A DNA stretch of 64,000 nt from contig VGCE01000002.1 of NCBI GenBank assembly GCA_016870155.1, positions 124,001 to 188,000 of the forward strand, in the 5' to 3' direction. The notes under the pieces are model-generated. The model ran no database searches. It had not been told where the DNA came from and saw nothing but the letters and a program-made list of their open reading frames with translations. Shown one piece after another: positions 27,285-42,561 of the stretch; position 1 is the first letter of the stretch, and the number at the start of each line of letters is the position of its first letter. Source of the DNA: Actinomycetota bacterium (GTDB lineage: Bacteria; Actinomycetota; Thermoleophilia; Miltoncostaeales; Miltoncostaeaceae). Position numbers and translations under genes: made by a program.

Positions 27285-28354
27285 GAACGGCCGCGGTCGA
27301 TCGTCACATCACCCGTGACGATCGACCGCGGCCCGGTGACGACCGCGCCCGGCGCGATGACCGCGCCATCACCCACCACCACGAGGTCGCTCACGCGGGC
27401 CCCGTCGCCCACCGACACGTCACGGCCCAGCACCGACCCGTGCACCACGGCGCCCGCGCCCACACAGGTGCCGGCGCCGATCACGCTGGCCCCCACGCAG
27501 GCATCGGGGGCGACGATGGCCCCCGGGCCGACGCAGGCACCGGACTCGATGGCGGCCGACGGATCAACCGCGGCGTCGGGAGACACCCAGGCGGCGCCGG
27601 GCGACGCGATGAACCCCACCTTGCCCGCGAGCACGTCGAGGTGGGCATCGAGGTACGACGCCGGGGTGCCGATGTCACGCCAGTAGCAATCGGACGCCAG
27701 CGCGCCCACGCCGCCGCGCTCCGCCAGGAGCGGAAAGGTGTCGCGCTCGATCGACACCTGCTGCCCGCGGGGGATCGCCGCGCGGGCGCCGGGCGTGAGC
27801 ACGTAGGTGCCGGCGTTGATGCGGTATGGCTCTCCGGGGATGAGCTCATCGGCGCCCGGCTTCTCGACGAACTCGCTCACGCGGCCGTCGGCATCGGTGC
27901 GCACCAGGCCGAACGCGCTGGGCTCGTCCACCGGCGTGAGCGCGATGGTGGCCTCGGCGCCGAGCCCGCGGTGGTGCCCCACCAGCGCAGCCAGGTCGAG
28001 GTCGGTGAGGATGTCCCCGTTCAGCACGAACACGTCCGCATCATCCAGCAGCTCCTCGGCGTTCGCGATGGCCCCTGCGGTGCCGAGCGGCTCGGGGTCC
28101 ACCACGTAGCCCATCTCGAGCCCGCGCGACGACCCATCGCCGAAGTACTCCTCGATCTCCCGCGGGCGGTACCCGCATGAGAACACGATGCGATCAACGC
28201 CCGCGCGCTGCAGGTGATCGACCTGGCGCTCAACGAACGGCAGGCCCATGAGCGACAGCATGGGCTTGGCGATGGTGTCGGTGAGGGGACGCATGCGCGT
28301 GCCCTGGCCCCCGACCAGGATGACCGCCTGGCTCACGCCCGCACCGCGGGTCAT
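27281..28354 (-). CDS. Sugar-1-phosphate nucleotidyltransferase with left-handed beta-helix
   Basis: A 357-residue NDP-sugar pyrophosphorylase. The nucleotidyl transferase domain (about 8-235) starts VILVGGQGTRMRPLTDTIAK and has VLNGDILTDLDL; the C-terminal third has hexapeptide-like repeats (GACVGPGAIVAPDACVGASV). It resembles mannose-1-phosphate guanylyltransferase or glucose-1-phosphate thymidylyl/uridylyl-transferase types and would make a sugar nucleotide for envelope glycans. The start ATG 28354 overlaps the ugd stop (ATGA). The last 15 codons contain a perfect 19-bp palindrome. Exact base and sugar specificity are not assigned. Confidence 0.85.
   Translation of the reverse strand: MTRGAGVSQAVILVGGQGTRMRPLTDTIAKPMLSLMGLPFVERQVDHLQRAGVDRIVFSCGYRPREIEEYFGDGSSRGLEMGYVVDPEPLGTAGAIANAEELLDDADVFVLNGDILTDLDLAALVGHHRGLGAEATIALTPVDEPSAFGLVRTDADGRVSEFVEKPGADELIPGEPYRINAGTYVLTPGARAAIPRGQQVSIERDTFPLLAERGGVGALASDCYWRDIGTPASYLDAHLDVLAGKVGFIASPGAAWVSPDAAVDPSAAIESGACVGPGAIVAPDACVGASVIGAGTCVGAGAVVHGSVLGRDVSVGDGARVSDLVVVGDGAVIAPGAVVTGPRSIVTGDVTIDRGRS
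27289..27333 (-). promoter_or_regulatory. Perfect 19-bp hairpin at the 3' end of the nucleotidyltransferase gene
   Basis: Arms 27289-27307 and 27315-27333 with a 7-nt loop. On the minus-strand mRNA the stem starts GGCCGCGGTCGATCGTCAC. It lies inside the final codons and ends 4 nt before the ATG of the 47-residue gene. No U-tract follows, so attenuation, RNA protection or translational gating are all possible. Confidence 0.75.
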
Positions 28355-29649
28355 GACGGGGCGACCCGCCCGATGCCTTCGTAGGCGAACCCCGCAGCCA
28401 CGGCCTCTGCCGGGTCGAGCGCGTTGCGGCCGTCCACCAGCACGTCGCCGCGCATCACCTGCGCCACCTTCGGCCAGTCGAGCCCGATGATCTCGGGCCA
28501 CTCGGTGACCAGCACCACCGCGTCGGCGCCGGTGACGCACGCCCACGGGTCGTCGTAGAGCTCCACGCCGCGCAGGGTGTGCCGCGCGGCGTCGAGCGCC
28601 ACGGGATCGTACGCGCGCACCACCGCGGCCTCGGCCAGCAGGCGCGCGGCCAGCACCACGCTCGATGCCTCGCGCATGTCGTCGGTGCCGGGCTTGAACG
28701 TCAGCCCCAAGAGCGCGATCTCGCGCCCCTGCAGGTCACCCAGGTGCCGCTTGAGCTTGCCCACCACGCGGCGCTTCTGCAGCTCGTTCACCTCGATCAC
28801 CGAGGTGAGCAGCTGGAAGTGGTACCCGCTGTTGCCGGCCAGCTGCTTGAGGGCGCTTACGTCTTTTGGAAAACAGCTCCCGCCGAAGCCCACGCCCGCC
28901 GAGAGGAACTTCGGGCCGATGCGGGTATCGAGCCCCATGCCCTCGGCCACCTCGGTGACGTCGGCGCCGACCTCCTCGCACACGTTGGCGATCTCGTTGA
29001 TGAACGAGATCTTGGTGGCGAGGAAGGCATTGGAGGCGTACTTGATCATCTCGGCGGTGGGCACCGAGGTGCGCAGTATCGGCGCGCCAAGCGGCGCGTA
29101 GAGCGCCGCCACCTTGTCGCCGTCACCGGCGCGGAAGTCACCGATCACCACGCGGTCGGGGCTGAGGAAGTCGGCGATGGCAACCCCCTCCTTGAGGAAC
29201 TCCGGGTTGGAGCAGTAGCCCACGTCCGACAGCCCGCGCTTGTCGAGCTCGGCGCGCACGCGCTCGCCGGTGCCCACCGGCACGGTGCTCTTCATCACCA
29301 GCACGTGGTCGCCGGTGGCGCCGATCTGCTCGATCTCATCCAGCACGGTCATCACGCGCGAGAGGTCGGCATCGCCCGAGTGGGTGGGCGGGGTGTCCAC
29401 GGCGATGAACACGATCTCCGACGCCGCGAGCATCTCGCGCATACCGAGCGTGGCGCGCAGGCGGTCGCGGCACTCGTGCATGAGCTGCTTGAGGCCGTCC
29501 TCGTGGATCGGGGGGTCGCCGTCCCCGATCATGCGCACCTTGGCCTCGTCGATGTCGCGCAGGGTCACCTGGTGGCCCATCGACGCGAGGCACGCCCCCG
29601 TCACCAGGCCCACGTACCCGGCCCCGATCACTCCGATTCGCTCAGGCAT
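28351..29649 (-). CDS. ugd: UDP-glucose/GDP-mannose-type 6-dehydrogenase
   Basis: A 432-residue NAD-dependent sugar-nucleotide dehydrogenase. N-terminal Rossmann motif GVIGAGYVGLVTGACLASMG, the STVPVGTGERV loop, and the catalytic Cys in GVGFGGSCFPKDV (about 258). It probably oxidises UDP-glucose to UDP-glucuronate. The C-terminal domain has LLGLTFKPGTDDMREA. Its start overlaps the LCP gene stop (TGATG) and its stop overlaps the next ATG, so it is inside a tightly coupled envelope-glycan operon. A GDP-mannose or UDP-N-acetylsugar substrate cannot be excluded. Confidence 0.9.
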   Translation of the reverse strand: MPERIGVIGAGYVGLVTGACLASMGHQVTLRDIDEAKVRMIGDGDPPIHEDGLKQLMHECRDRLRATLGMREMLAASEIVFIAVDTPPTHSGDADLSRVMTVLDEIEQIGATGDHVLVMKSTVPVGTGERVRAELDKRGLSDVGYCSNPEFLKEGVAIADFLSPDRVVIGDFRAGDGDKVAALYAPLGAPILRTSVPTAEMIKYASNAFLATKISFINEIANVCEEVGADVTEVAEGMGLDTRIGPKFLSAGVGFGGSCFPKDVSALKQLAGNSGYHFQLLTSVIEVNELQKRRVVGKLKRHLGDLQGREIALLGLTFKPGTDDMREASSVVLAARLLAEAAVVRAYDPVALDAARHTLRGVELYDDPWACVTGADAVVLVTEWPEIIGLDWPKVAQVMRGDVLVDGRNALDPAEAVAAGFAYEGIGRVAPS

Positions 29650-31541
29650 CAGGGCGTGTAGGCATCCTGCTGCATGGTGATCTCCACGGGCTTCGCCCCC
29701 GGGCGCAGGGTGACGCGGTCGACCGGCCGCGCCGACTTGGCGATCGCGTACATGGTCTCGTCCGAGAGCGCATAGTCAAGGGTGTTGGAGATCCAGTAGG
29801 TGACGCCGTCCTTCTGCCATGCGAGCCGCATGAGGTTCTTGCCATCGTAGAAGGTGGAGTACTCGCGACCCCCGCTCTTCACCACGCCGGTGCGGCCCTC
29901 GAGCAGCGGCGGGTCGGCCCAGTCGAGCACCTGGTATCCCCAGTAGGTGCCCTGCGGGATGCGGAACACCATCTTGAGCGCCCGCGGGCCCTCGCCCCCG
30001 GTGTTCACGCGGTAGGCGCGCACGATCTTGAGCTCCGACCCGCTCGGCACGCGGGTGGCGACCATGATCTTGAGGCCGGTGGCCCTCTGGATGCGCTTCG
30101 ACAGCGGCACGAGCGAGGTGGTGTCCACCACGTCGGCGGTGGGCTTGGGCGCCTTCTTGGCCTTCTTCTTCTGCACCAGCTCGCCGTCGTACGACTCGCC
30201 CACGGTCACCCGCACGTCGAGGCCGTCGGGGGTGTCCGACCGCGACAGGGCCGCCAGCACGGTTTCCGTGCCGAACATCGCGGCGATGTTCCTGGCGGCT
30301 TCGCGCTGGCCGTCGGCGTACGCCACCTGGGTCTCGGGCTTGCCGAACGAGTCGGCGTTGCCGCCCGACACGGCGTCGTAGCCGCGCTTGCGCAGCTGGT
30401 CGGTGGCCTTCTCGGCGTCCAGCAGGCGCCCGTTGCCGTTGAGCACCTGCACCTGTACCTCGTTGGGGCTCACCACGGCCGCGGGCGCGCCCTGCTCGAA
30501 CTCCGGGTTGAGCCAGGCGTCCACCTTGGCGTCGATCTCGCCCCGGGTGGTGTCCACCACGGCCGCGCCGCCGCGCATATTGGCGTTGCCCGAGACACTG
30601 TTGCGCGCGATGCGATCCTTGTCGGTGGTCATGGCCTGCTGCAGGATTCCCAGCAGGCGCGGCACCGACCGCACGTTAGTGGTGATGTTGTCGGCGAAGA
30701 TGCTGGCGTAGGCCGGGATCTCCGGCAGGTTGCCGAAGCGGTTGGTCTGCCGCTTGAGCTCCGACAGGAACGCCTGCTGGCGGGCGATGCGGGCGAAGTC
30801 GGAGTCGGTGTGGCGGTAGCGCACGTAGTCGAGGGCGTCCTTGCCGTTCATGCGCTGGTAGCCGGGCTCAAGGTCGATCTCCTCGTAGTCGTCGATGCCG
30901 TCACCGGGCACGTTCTTGTGGAAGTACTTGCGGTCGACGTCCAGGTACACGCCGCCCACCTGGTCCACGAGCTTCACGAACCCCTCGAAGTCGATGTTCA
31001 CGAAGTAGTTGATGGGCTCGCCCGTGAGCCTCTTGATCGTCTCGATGGTCTTCGCCGGGCCGCCGCGCGAGAACGCCGAGTTGATCTTGTCCATGCCCGA
31101 TCCCGGGATGTCCACGTAGAGATCGCGCGGGAACGACAGCATCGAGATGAACCCGCGGTCGCCGTCCATGCGCAGCAGGATGAGCGAGTCGGACCGACCG
31201 GGGTCGCCCGCGCCCTCGGCGCCGGCGCGCTTGTCGGAACCGATGAGCAGGATGTTCACGGGCTCGCCGGGCACGTCGGGGTCCACCTGTGCCTGGGCGT
31301 CCAGCACGAGCTTGGTATCGGGGCTGGCCTTATCGAGGGTGCTGCCGAGCAGCTGGTAGCTGGCCACGGCGAGGCCCGCGCCCGCGCCCACGATGAACAC
31401 CGCGGCCCACATGAACACCCACGGCCACCGGCGGCGCGTGCGCGGCACGCGGAACCAGCGCGCCGGGCGGTCGGCCTCATCGGCCTCCACCTCGCCGGGC
31501 TCCACCTCGCCGGGCTCGGGCACGTTCGGCTCGTCGCTCAT
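29649..31541 (-). CDS. LytR-CpsA-Psr (LCP) family glycopolymer ligase
   Basis: A 630-residue membrane protein: an acidic cytoplasmic N-terminus (with GEVEPGEVE), one helix (about 40-61), the LCP domain (about 95-265, NILLIGSDKR, SMLSFPRDLYVDIP, the Arg-rich YVRYRHTDSDFARIARQ) and a LytR_C domain (about 350-430, VQVQVLNGNGRLLDAEKATD). LCP enzymes transfer undecaprenyl-linked polymers onto peptidoglycan or arabinogalactan. A further C-terminal region of about 150 residues (ending near QQDAYTP) is unassigned. ATG 31541 overlaps the M20 peptidase stop (ATGA). Together with ugd and the nucleotidyltransferase it points to a wall polysaccharide. Confidence 0.9.
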   Translation of the reverse strand: MSDEPNVPEPGEVEPGEVEADEADRPARWFRVPRTRRRWPWVFMWAAVFIVGAGAGLAVASYQLLGSTLDKASPDTKLVLDAQAQVDPDVPGEPVNILLIGSDKRAGAEGAGDPGRSDSLILLRMDGDRGFISMLSFPRDLYVDIPGSGMDKINSAFSRGGPAKTIETIKRLTGEPINYFVNIDFEGFVKLVDQVGGVYLDVDRKYFHKNVPGDGIDDYEEIDLEPGYQRMNGKDALDYVRYRHTDSDFARIARQQAFLSELKRQTNRFGNLPEIPAYASIFADNITTNVRSVPRLLGILQQAMTTDKDRIARNSVSGNANMRGGAAVVDTTRGEIDAKVDAWLNPEFEQGAPAAVVSPNEVQVQVLNGNGRLLDAEKATDQLRKRGYDAVSGGNADSFGKPETQVAYADGQREAARNIAAMFGTETVLAALSRSDTPDGLDVRVTVGESYDGELVQKKKAKKAPKPTADVVDTTSLVPLSKRIQRATGLKIMVATRVPSGSELKIVRAYRVNTGGEGPRALKMVFRIPQGTYWGYQVLDWADPPLLEGRTGVVKSGGREYSTFYDGKNLMRLAWQKDGVTYWISNTLDYALSDETMYAIAKSARPVDRVTLRPGAKPVEITMQQDAYTP

Positions 31542-32653
31542 GCGCGGGCCCCTTCGTCGCGCCCGGCGGCGATGACCGGCGCGAGGCCCCCGGCGCACTC
31601 GGCGAAGTCGACCAGCGCGCGGCGGTACGACAGCAGACTCGGGATGTCCACGAACTCATCGGGCCCATGGTGCCCCGCGCCAAGCGGCCCGAACTCCACG
31701 GCCGGCACCCCGGCCTCGATGAACGACACGCCATCCGACGACCCGTCGCGCCCCACCGACGCGGACGACGCGTGGTGGCGCGATGCGCACTCCACCAGGG
31801 CCATTACCAGCGGGTGCTCTGGATCGGTGTCGGCGGGCGGGCGGGCGATGGACACCTCGATGGACGCCGCCCCCATCTCGCGCGCCTGGCGAAGGATCTC
31901 CTCGGGGTCCTGCCCTGGCAGGTAGCGCACGTCCACATCCATGTGGCAGATGTCGGGAACCTTGTTCACGGCGTCGCCGCCCGAGATGCGCGCCAGGTTC
32001 ACCGAGGGGCGCGGGAAGAGCGGCGTGGACGCCCGCGTGAAGGGCAGAGACTCCAGCCGGCGGTACACCTCGAGCGCGCGAAGGATGGCGTTGTCGCCCA
32101 GCCACGGCGTGGATCCATGGGTGGCTCGGCCCTCCACCCCCACCGTCAGGATCATCACGCCCTTGGCCTGCACGCCCACCTGCATGTCCGTGGGCTCGCC
32201 GCACACCACCAGGTCGGCCCGGAGTCCCCTGTCCACAAGCATCTCGGTGGCATTCGCCCCGGGCTGGGCGCGTTCCTCGTCGGGGACGATCACGAGGTCC
32301 ACCCGCACGCCCGGTGGCGGCGCCGCGGCCAGGTCGGACGTGGCGATCATCATCGCCGCGAGGGCGGCCTTCATGTCGTACGCGCCGCGGCCGATGAGGC
32401 GGTCGCCGTCGATGCGCGGCACGAACTGCTCGGCGTGCCCCGGCACCACGTCGACGTGCCCGTGGAAGATGATGCGCACGGGCCCTGACCCGGCGCGCGC
32501 GATGAGCGCGTCGCGGTCGCCCAGGTCGTGGCGGATCAGGTCGGCGCCCCGACCCTCGAGCCACCCGGCGACGAAGTCCATCGCCACCGCGAGGCCCGCC
32601 GGATCGGAGGTGTCATGGGCGATGAGCCGCTCCGCAAGACGGACTTCATCCAC
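31538..32653 (-). CDS. M20-family metallopeptidase (ArgE/DapE-like)
   Basis: A 371-residue M20 peptidase/deacylase. Metal ligands and catalytic residues are visible: HGHVDVVPG (His, Asp), GRGAYDMK (Asp), PDEERAQPG (Glu-Glu), CGEPTD (Glu) and C-terminal GAGHHGPDEFV (His). It could be succinyl-diaminopimelate desuccinylase, acetylornithine deacetylase or a dipeptidase; the sequence alone does not decide. GTG 32653 is the start because -10 TATGCT sits 6 nt upstream, giving a leaderless mRNA. It is the first gene of the LCP-ugd operon and is divergent from the hydrolase at 32728. Confidence 0.87.
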   Translation of the reverse strand: MDEVRLAERLIAHDTSDPAGLAVAMDFVAGWLEGRGADLIRHDLGDRDALIARAGSGPVRIIFHGHVDVVPGHAEQFVPRIDGDRLIGRGAYDMKAALAAMMIATSDLAAAPPPGVRVDLVIVPDEERAQPGANATEMLVDRGLRADLVVCGEPTDMQVGVQAKGVMILTVGVEGRATHGSTPWLGDNAILRALEVYRRLESLPFTRASTPLFPRPSVNLARISGGDAVNKVPDICHMDVDVRYLPGQDPEEILRQAREMGAASIEVSIARPPADTDPEHPLVMALVECASRHHASSASVGRDGSSDGVSFIEAGVPAVEFGPLGAGHHGPDEFVDIPSLLSYRRALVDFAECAGGLAPVIAAGRDEGARA

Positions 32654-32659
32654 GCGTCC

Positions 32660-32665
32660 AGCATA
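32660..32665 (-). promoter_or_regulatory. -10 box of the M20-LCP-ugd operon
   Basis: TATGCT, 6 nt before GTG 32653 on the minus strand. Leaderless arrangement, paired back-to-back with the plus-strand box at 32716. Confidence 0.5.
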
Positions 32666-32715
32666 GCCAACCACCCGGGCGTGACCGCACTCGCGGGTTC
32701 CGCAGCGATGCGCGA

Positions 32716-32721
32716 TACCGT
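32716..32721 (+). promoter_or_regulatory. -10 box for the leaderless hydrolase gene
   Basis: TACCGT, 6 nt before ATG 32728. The GGAG inside the spacer is too close to the ATG to serve as a ribosome site. Confidence 0.5.
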
Positions 32722-32727
32722 CGGAGC

Positions 32728-33552
32728 ATGCGGGCAATACCGATGACCCTCGCGCTGCTGCTGGTGCCGGCCGGCGCCATGGCGGCCACGGAGCGCGACG
32801 TGGGCATTCCCGGCGGCAACGGCGACGTGCTGGCAGGCACCCTCACCCTGCCGGATGGCCCCGGCCCGCACCCCGCCGTGGTGATCGTGGGCGGGTTCGG
32901 ACCGGGCACGCGCGACGGCGCAATCGTGGGCGGCCCGCCCGGGGGCCTTTACGCATCGTGGGCGCGCGAGCTGGCGCGCCGCGGCGTGGTGACGCTTCGC
33001 TACGACAAGCGCGGAATCGGTGACTCGCCCGGGCCGGCGCTGGCGTGGCTCGACCTCCCCGCCCTCACGGCCGACGCCACGGCGGCCATCCGCTGGCTGT
33101 CAGCCCGGCCCGAGGCCGACCCCGACCGCACCGGCGCGATCGGCCACAGCCAGGGCGGCGACATCGCCCTGCGCTCGGGTCGCGAGGCCGGTGCCGACCG
33201 CGTGGTCACCATGGCCGCCCCCGCGCGCCCGCTCGGGCGCATCGGCGCGGGGATACGTCGCGTGATCGTGTCGGTGGGCGGCGAGCGCGCCGCGCGCGAG
33301 GCGCTCACCCGCGACCCCAGGCGCGACGCCGCCACGCTGCCCGCGCCGCTGCTGGTGGTGCACGGCACGCGTGACCGCACCGTGCCCTTCGCCGATGCCG
33401 CCACGCTCGTGTCCACCCGCCGCGATGCCGGCCTGCCCGCGCAGCGGCTGGTCATCCGGGACGCCGATCACTCGCTCGCGGTGAACGACCGCACCCCGCC
33501 ACCGGCATGGGACCGCATCGCGGGCTTCGTCAGGACAGCGCGGCCACGCTGA
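32728..33552 (+). CDS. Secreted alpha/beta hydrolase
   Basis: A 274-residue alpha/beta hydrolase with a cleavable signal peptide (MRAIPMTLALLLVPAGAMAA, cut near residue 20). The nucleophile is Ser141 in GHSQGGD, with an Asp in HGTRDRTVPF (about 213) and His in DADHSLAV (about 244) completing the triad; the oxyanion region is VVIVGGFGPG. It resembles dienelactone-hydrolase/prolyl-peptidase-like esterases. The substrate is unknown. It ends 12 bp before the convergent MFS gene. Confidence 0.85.
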   Translation: MRAIPMTLALLLVPAGAMAATERDVGIPGGNGDVLAGTLTLPDGPGPHPAVVIVGGFGPGTRDGAIVGGPPGGLYASWARELARRGVVTLRYDKRGIGDSPGPALAWLDLPALTADATAAIRWLSARPEADPDRTGAIGHSQGGDIALRSGREAGADRVVTMAAPARPLGRIGAGIRRVIVSVGGERAAREALTRDPRRDAATLPAPLLVVHGTRDRTVPFADAATLVSTRRDAGLPAQRLVIRDADHSLAVNDRTPPPAWDRIAGFVRTARPR

Positions 33553-33564
33553 CTCCGGGGCCGG

Positions 33565-34785
33565 CTACGACCTGATCGACCGGATGTCGCGGTCGATCTC
33601 GCCAATCGGGTGGGTGAGGGTCCACGCCCCCCAGCCCAGCAGGCAGGTGGCCGCGATGCCCAGGCTCCACCCGATGCCGATGGCACCCGCCATGGCGCCG
33701 AACGCCACCGAGCCCAGCGCGATCGGCGTGATCACCGACAGCTGGTAGAAGCCGAGCATCCGTCCGAGCATCTCGGAGGGCGACGACAGCTGGATCGCCG
33801 TGTTGGTGAGCGTGAGGATCCAGATCCAGAACGCCCCGGCCGCGAGCATGCCGATCACCGTGAGCCACAGGAACGGCGACGCGGCCACCGCGGCCAGCGA
33901 CCCGCCGAATGCCAGGGTGGCGATGGGCAGCGCCAGGTGCCGGGGCAGACCCCGCCCCGAGAGGGTCTGCAGCATCCAGGCGCCCAGCAGCGCGCCGGCC
34001 CCCATTCCGCCGAGGATCACCCCCAGGGCCACCGGGCCACCGCCCAGCCGGCGGGCCACCACCGGCGCGAGCTCCTGGATGGGCCCGGCGAAGAGCATGA
34101 ACAGGAACATGCCGGCGAGCAGCCGGCGCGCGGCGCGATCGGTGGCGGCGTAGCGCAGCGCCGCGCGCAGGGCCGACGGCACCTTGCTGCCCTGCGCCAC
34201 GTGGGGAGACAGCAGCAGCGCCGCCACCAGCGCGAGGAACGAGAGCGAATTGACGAGGAAGCACCAGCCGGCCCCGGCGAGGGCCAGCATCACCCCGCCG
34301 AGGATCGGACCCACGGCCCGCGCCACATTGATGCCCGCGGCGTTCAGCGCCACGGCCTCCTGCAGGCGGGCGGTTGGCACCAGGGCGGGCACCAGCGCCA
34401 GCACAGACGGCAGCCCGATGGCGAATGCCGCGCCCATCACGAACGTGGCCGCGAAGATGGCCGCCACCGACAGCTGCCCGGCAAAGGCCAGGCCCGCGAG
34501 CGCAAGCGCGCCGGCGGCCTCCACCGAGAAGGTGATGATGCCGATGCGCCGCCAGTCGTGGCGGTCGGCGAGCTTGCCGCCCCAGGTCGACAGTACGAAC
34601 GCCGGCGCACGGTAGGCCAGCGCCAGGAGCCCGACCATGGTGGCGCTGCCGGTGATCTGCAGCACCAGCCACCCCGCGGCCACCGCCTGGAACCAGGTGC
34701 CGCCGTTGGACAGCACGCTGCCGATCCACACCCGGCGGAAGGCGGGCATGGTGAGCACCGCGGGTATGCCGAGGCCACCGGGCAT
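33565..34785 (-). CDS. MFS exporter (EntS/MFS_3-like)
   Basis: A 406-residue transporter with about twelve predicted helices. The loop between helices 2 and 3 has GGKLADRHDWRRI, the MFS motif A variant, and the N-terminal FRRVWIGSVLSNGGTWFQAVAAGW is typical of the enterobactin-exporter/MFS_3 group (quoted as FRRVWIGSVLSNGG and TWFQAVAAGW). It likely exports a small hydrophobic compound or drug. It is transcribed alone: -10 TAGCGT at 34792-34797 lies 6 nt before the ATG, and the mdh terminator lies upstream. Confidence 0.87.
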   Translation of the reverse strand: MPGGLGIPAVLTMPAFRRVWIGSVLSNGGTWFQAVAAGWLVLQITGSATMVGLLALAYRAPAFVLSTWGGKLADRHDWRRIGIITFSVEAAGALALAGLAFAGQLSVAAIFAATFVMGAAFAIGLPSVLALVPALVPTARLQEAVALNAAGINVARAVGPILGGVMLALAGAGWCFLVNSLSFLALVAALLLSPHVAQGSKVPSALRAALRYAATDRAARRLLAGMFLFMLFAGPIQELAPVVARRLGGGPVALGVILGGMGAGALLGAWMLQTLSGRGLPRHLALPIATLAFGGSLAAVAASPFLWLTVIGMLAAGAFWIWILTLTNTAIQLSSPSEMLGRMLGFYQLSVITPIALGSVAFGAMAGAIGIGWSLGIAATCLLGWGAWTLTHPIGEIDRDIRSIRS

Positions 34786-34791
34786 CGCGAC

Positions 34792-34797
34792 ACGCTA
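34792..34797 (-). promoter_or_regulatory. -10 box for the leaderless MFS gene
   Basis: TAGCGT then 6 nt (GTCGCG) then ATG 34785. Confidence 0.5.
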
Positions 34798-34854
34798 TCC
34801 GAGCGCGTCGGGCACGCGGGCGCCAAGCGCGGCGGCGTCGGGGGCCGAAACGCG

Positions 34855-34880
34855 ACGAGGGGCCCTTTCGGACCCCTCGC
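34855..34880 (-). terminator. Terminator of the atp-mdh transcript
   Basis: Stem CGAGGGGCCC/GGACCCCTCG with one mismatch and loop TTTC, about 72 nt after the mdh stop codon on the minus strand and upstream of the MFS promoter. Confidence 0.55.
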
Positions 34881-34951
34881 GTGCACTCAAGGCTAGACCC
34901 ACCGGAGGCATCTGGCGCGCCTCGCGTGATCCGGTTCACCGCACCGTGCGG

Positions 34952-40259
<5,308 letters not shown>

Positions 40260-40303
40260 CGGGCGGTCAATACCTTTCTCGTGTGATGCGGCGGTGCCGC
40301 GCG

Positions 40304-40861
40304 TCAGGCCTCGACGGCGGTCGAGAGGTCGATGGGTGCCGACTCCAGGGAGCGGCGCATCTCCTCGAGGCGGGTTCGGAGCGAGGCATCCACCACCACG
40401 TCGCCCACCCGGAGCACGAGGCCCCCGATGATCGACGGGTCGACGGTCTCCTCGATCTCGGCGTCACGCCCGGTCTGGGCGCGCACCTTGTCCTGGATCT
40501 GCTGGCGCAGTTCAGGGGTGAGGGGCACGGCGGTGACGGCGGTCACCACCACGCGGCCCTCCGCGGCGTCCACGCGGCGGCCGTAGGCGGCCACCACGTC
40601 GTCGATCTCGGCCAGTCGGCCGCGGTCGATGAGCACCTGGACGAGGCCCACCGACACCGGGTGGGCGCCCTCCATGAGGTCGTCCACGGCGGCGTGCTTG
40701 ACCGACGTCTCCACCTCGGGGCTCGTGAGTGCCTCGCGCAGTTCCGACCCGGGCGCCATGGCGGCGGAGAACTCACCGAGCTCCGCGCGCACCTGGTCCA
40801 CTGCGGACTGCGACTGGGCCGCCTCGAAGAGGGCCTCGGCATATGTGGCCGCGACGCTCAT
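40304..40861 (-). CDS. atpH: ATP synthase subunit delta
   Basis: A 185-residue delta subunit that ties the peripheral stalk to the top of F1. N-terminal helical domain [16 protein letters not shown] and a C-terminal region with [20 protein letters not shown], the conserved OSCP/delta signature. Its ATG overlaps the atpF stop (TGATG). Confidence 0.95.
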   Translation of the reverse strand: MSVAATYAEALFEAAQSQSAVDQVRAELGEFSAAMAPGSELREALTSPEVETSVKHAAVDDLMEGAHPVSVGLVQVLIDRGRLAEIDDVVAAYGRRVDAAEGRVVVTAVTAVPLTPELRQQIQDKVRAQTGRDAEIEETVDPSIIGGLVLRVGDVVVDASLRTRLEEMRRSLESAPIDLSTAVEA

Positions 40862-41403
40862 CAGGCGGAGCGCAGCCCGCTCAGGTCGGCCTGGGCGAGG
40901 GCATCCTCGACCAGCTTGCGGTGATCGTCTTCCGACAGCGTCTTGCCCGTCACCTTCTCGGCGGCGGACAGCGCCAGCACCACCACGTCGTCGCGGATGC
41001 CGGCCACGGCCGCCTGGGCCTGGGCGTCGATCTGCGTCTGGGTGTCACTGACGATGCGCTCGCGCTGCTCCTGCGCCTGGCCGACGATCTCGGTCTTCTG
41101 GCGCTCGCCCTCGCGGCGGCCGGCCTCGCGCAGCTCATCGGCCTCGCGACGCGCCTGCGCCAGCTGGGCCTTGTACTCGTCGAGCAGGCGGATGGCCTCG
41201 TCGCGGCTCGTCTCGGCCTCCTCGATGGAGGCGGCGATGGAGGCACGGCGCTTCTCGAGCGCCTGCCCCACCGGGGTGAAGACGAACTTCTTGAGGATCC
41301 ACAGCGTGATGAGGAAGACGACGATCGTCCAGATCATGAGACCCGGACTGACCGTGAGGAGCGGGTTCGCCCCTACCGGTTCGACGCCTGAGAGCGGGTC
41401 CAT
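40861..41403 (-). CDS. atpF: ATP synthase subunit b
   Basis: A 180-residue b subunit of the peripheral stalk: one membrane helix (about 20-42, PGLMIWTIVVFLITLWILKK) followed by a long charged coiled coil (about 50-150) that dimerises and holds delta. Only one b-type gene is present, so a homodimer is expected. It lies 4 bp downstream of atpE. Confidence 0.95.
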   Translation of the reverse strand: MDPLSGVEPVGANPLLTVSPGLMIWTIVVFLITLWILKKFVFTPVGQALEKRRASIAASIEEAETSRDEAIRLLDEYKAQLAQARREADELREAGRREGERQKTEIVGQAQEQRERIVSDTQTQIDAQAQAAVAGIRDDVVVLALSAAEKVTGKTLSEDDHRKLVEDALAQADLSGLRSA

Positions 41404-41407
41404 CGCC

Positions 41408-42557
<1,150 letters not shown>

Positions 42558-42561
<4 letters not shown>

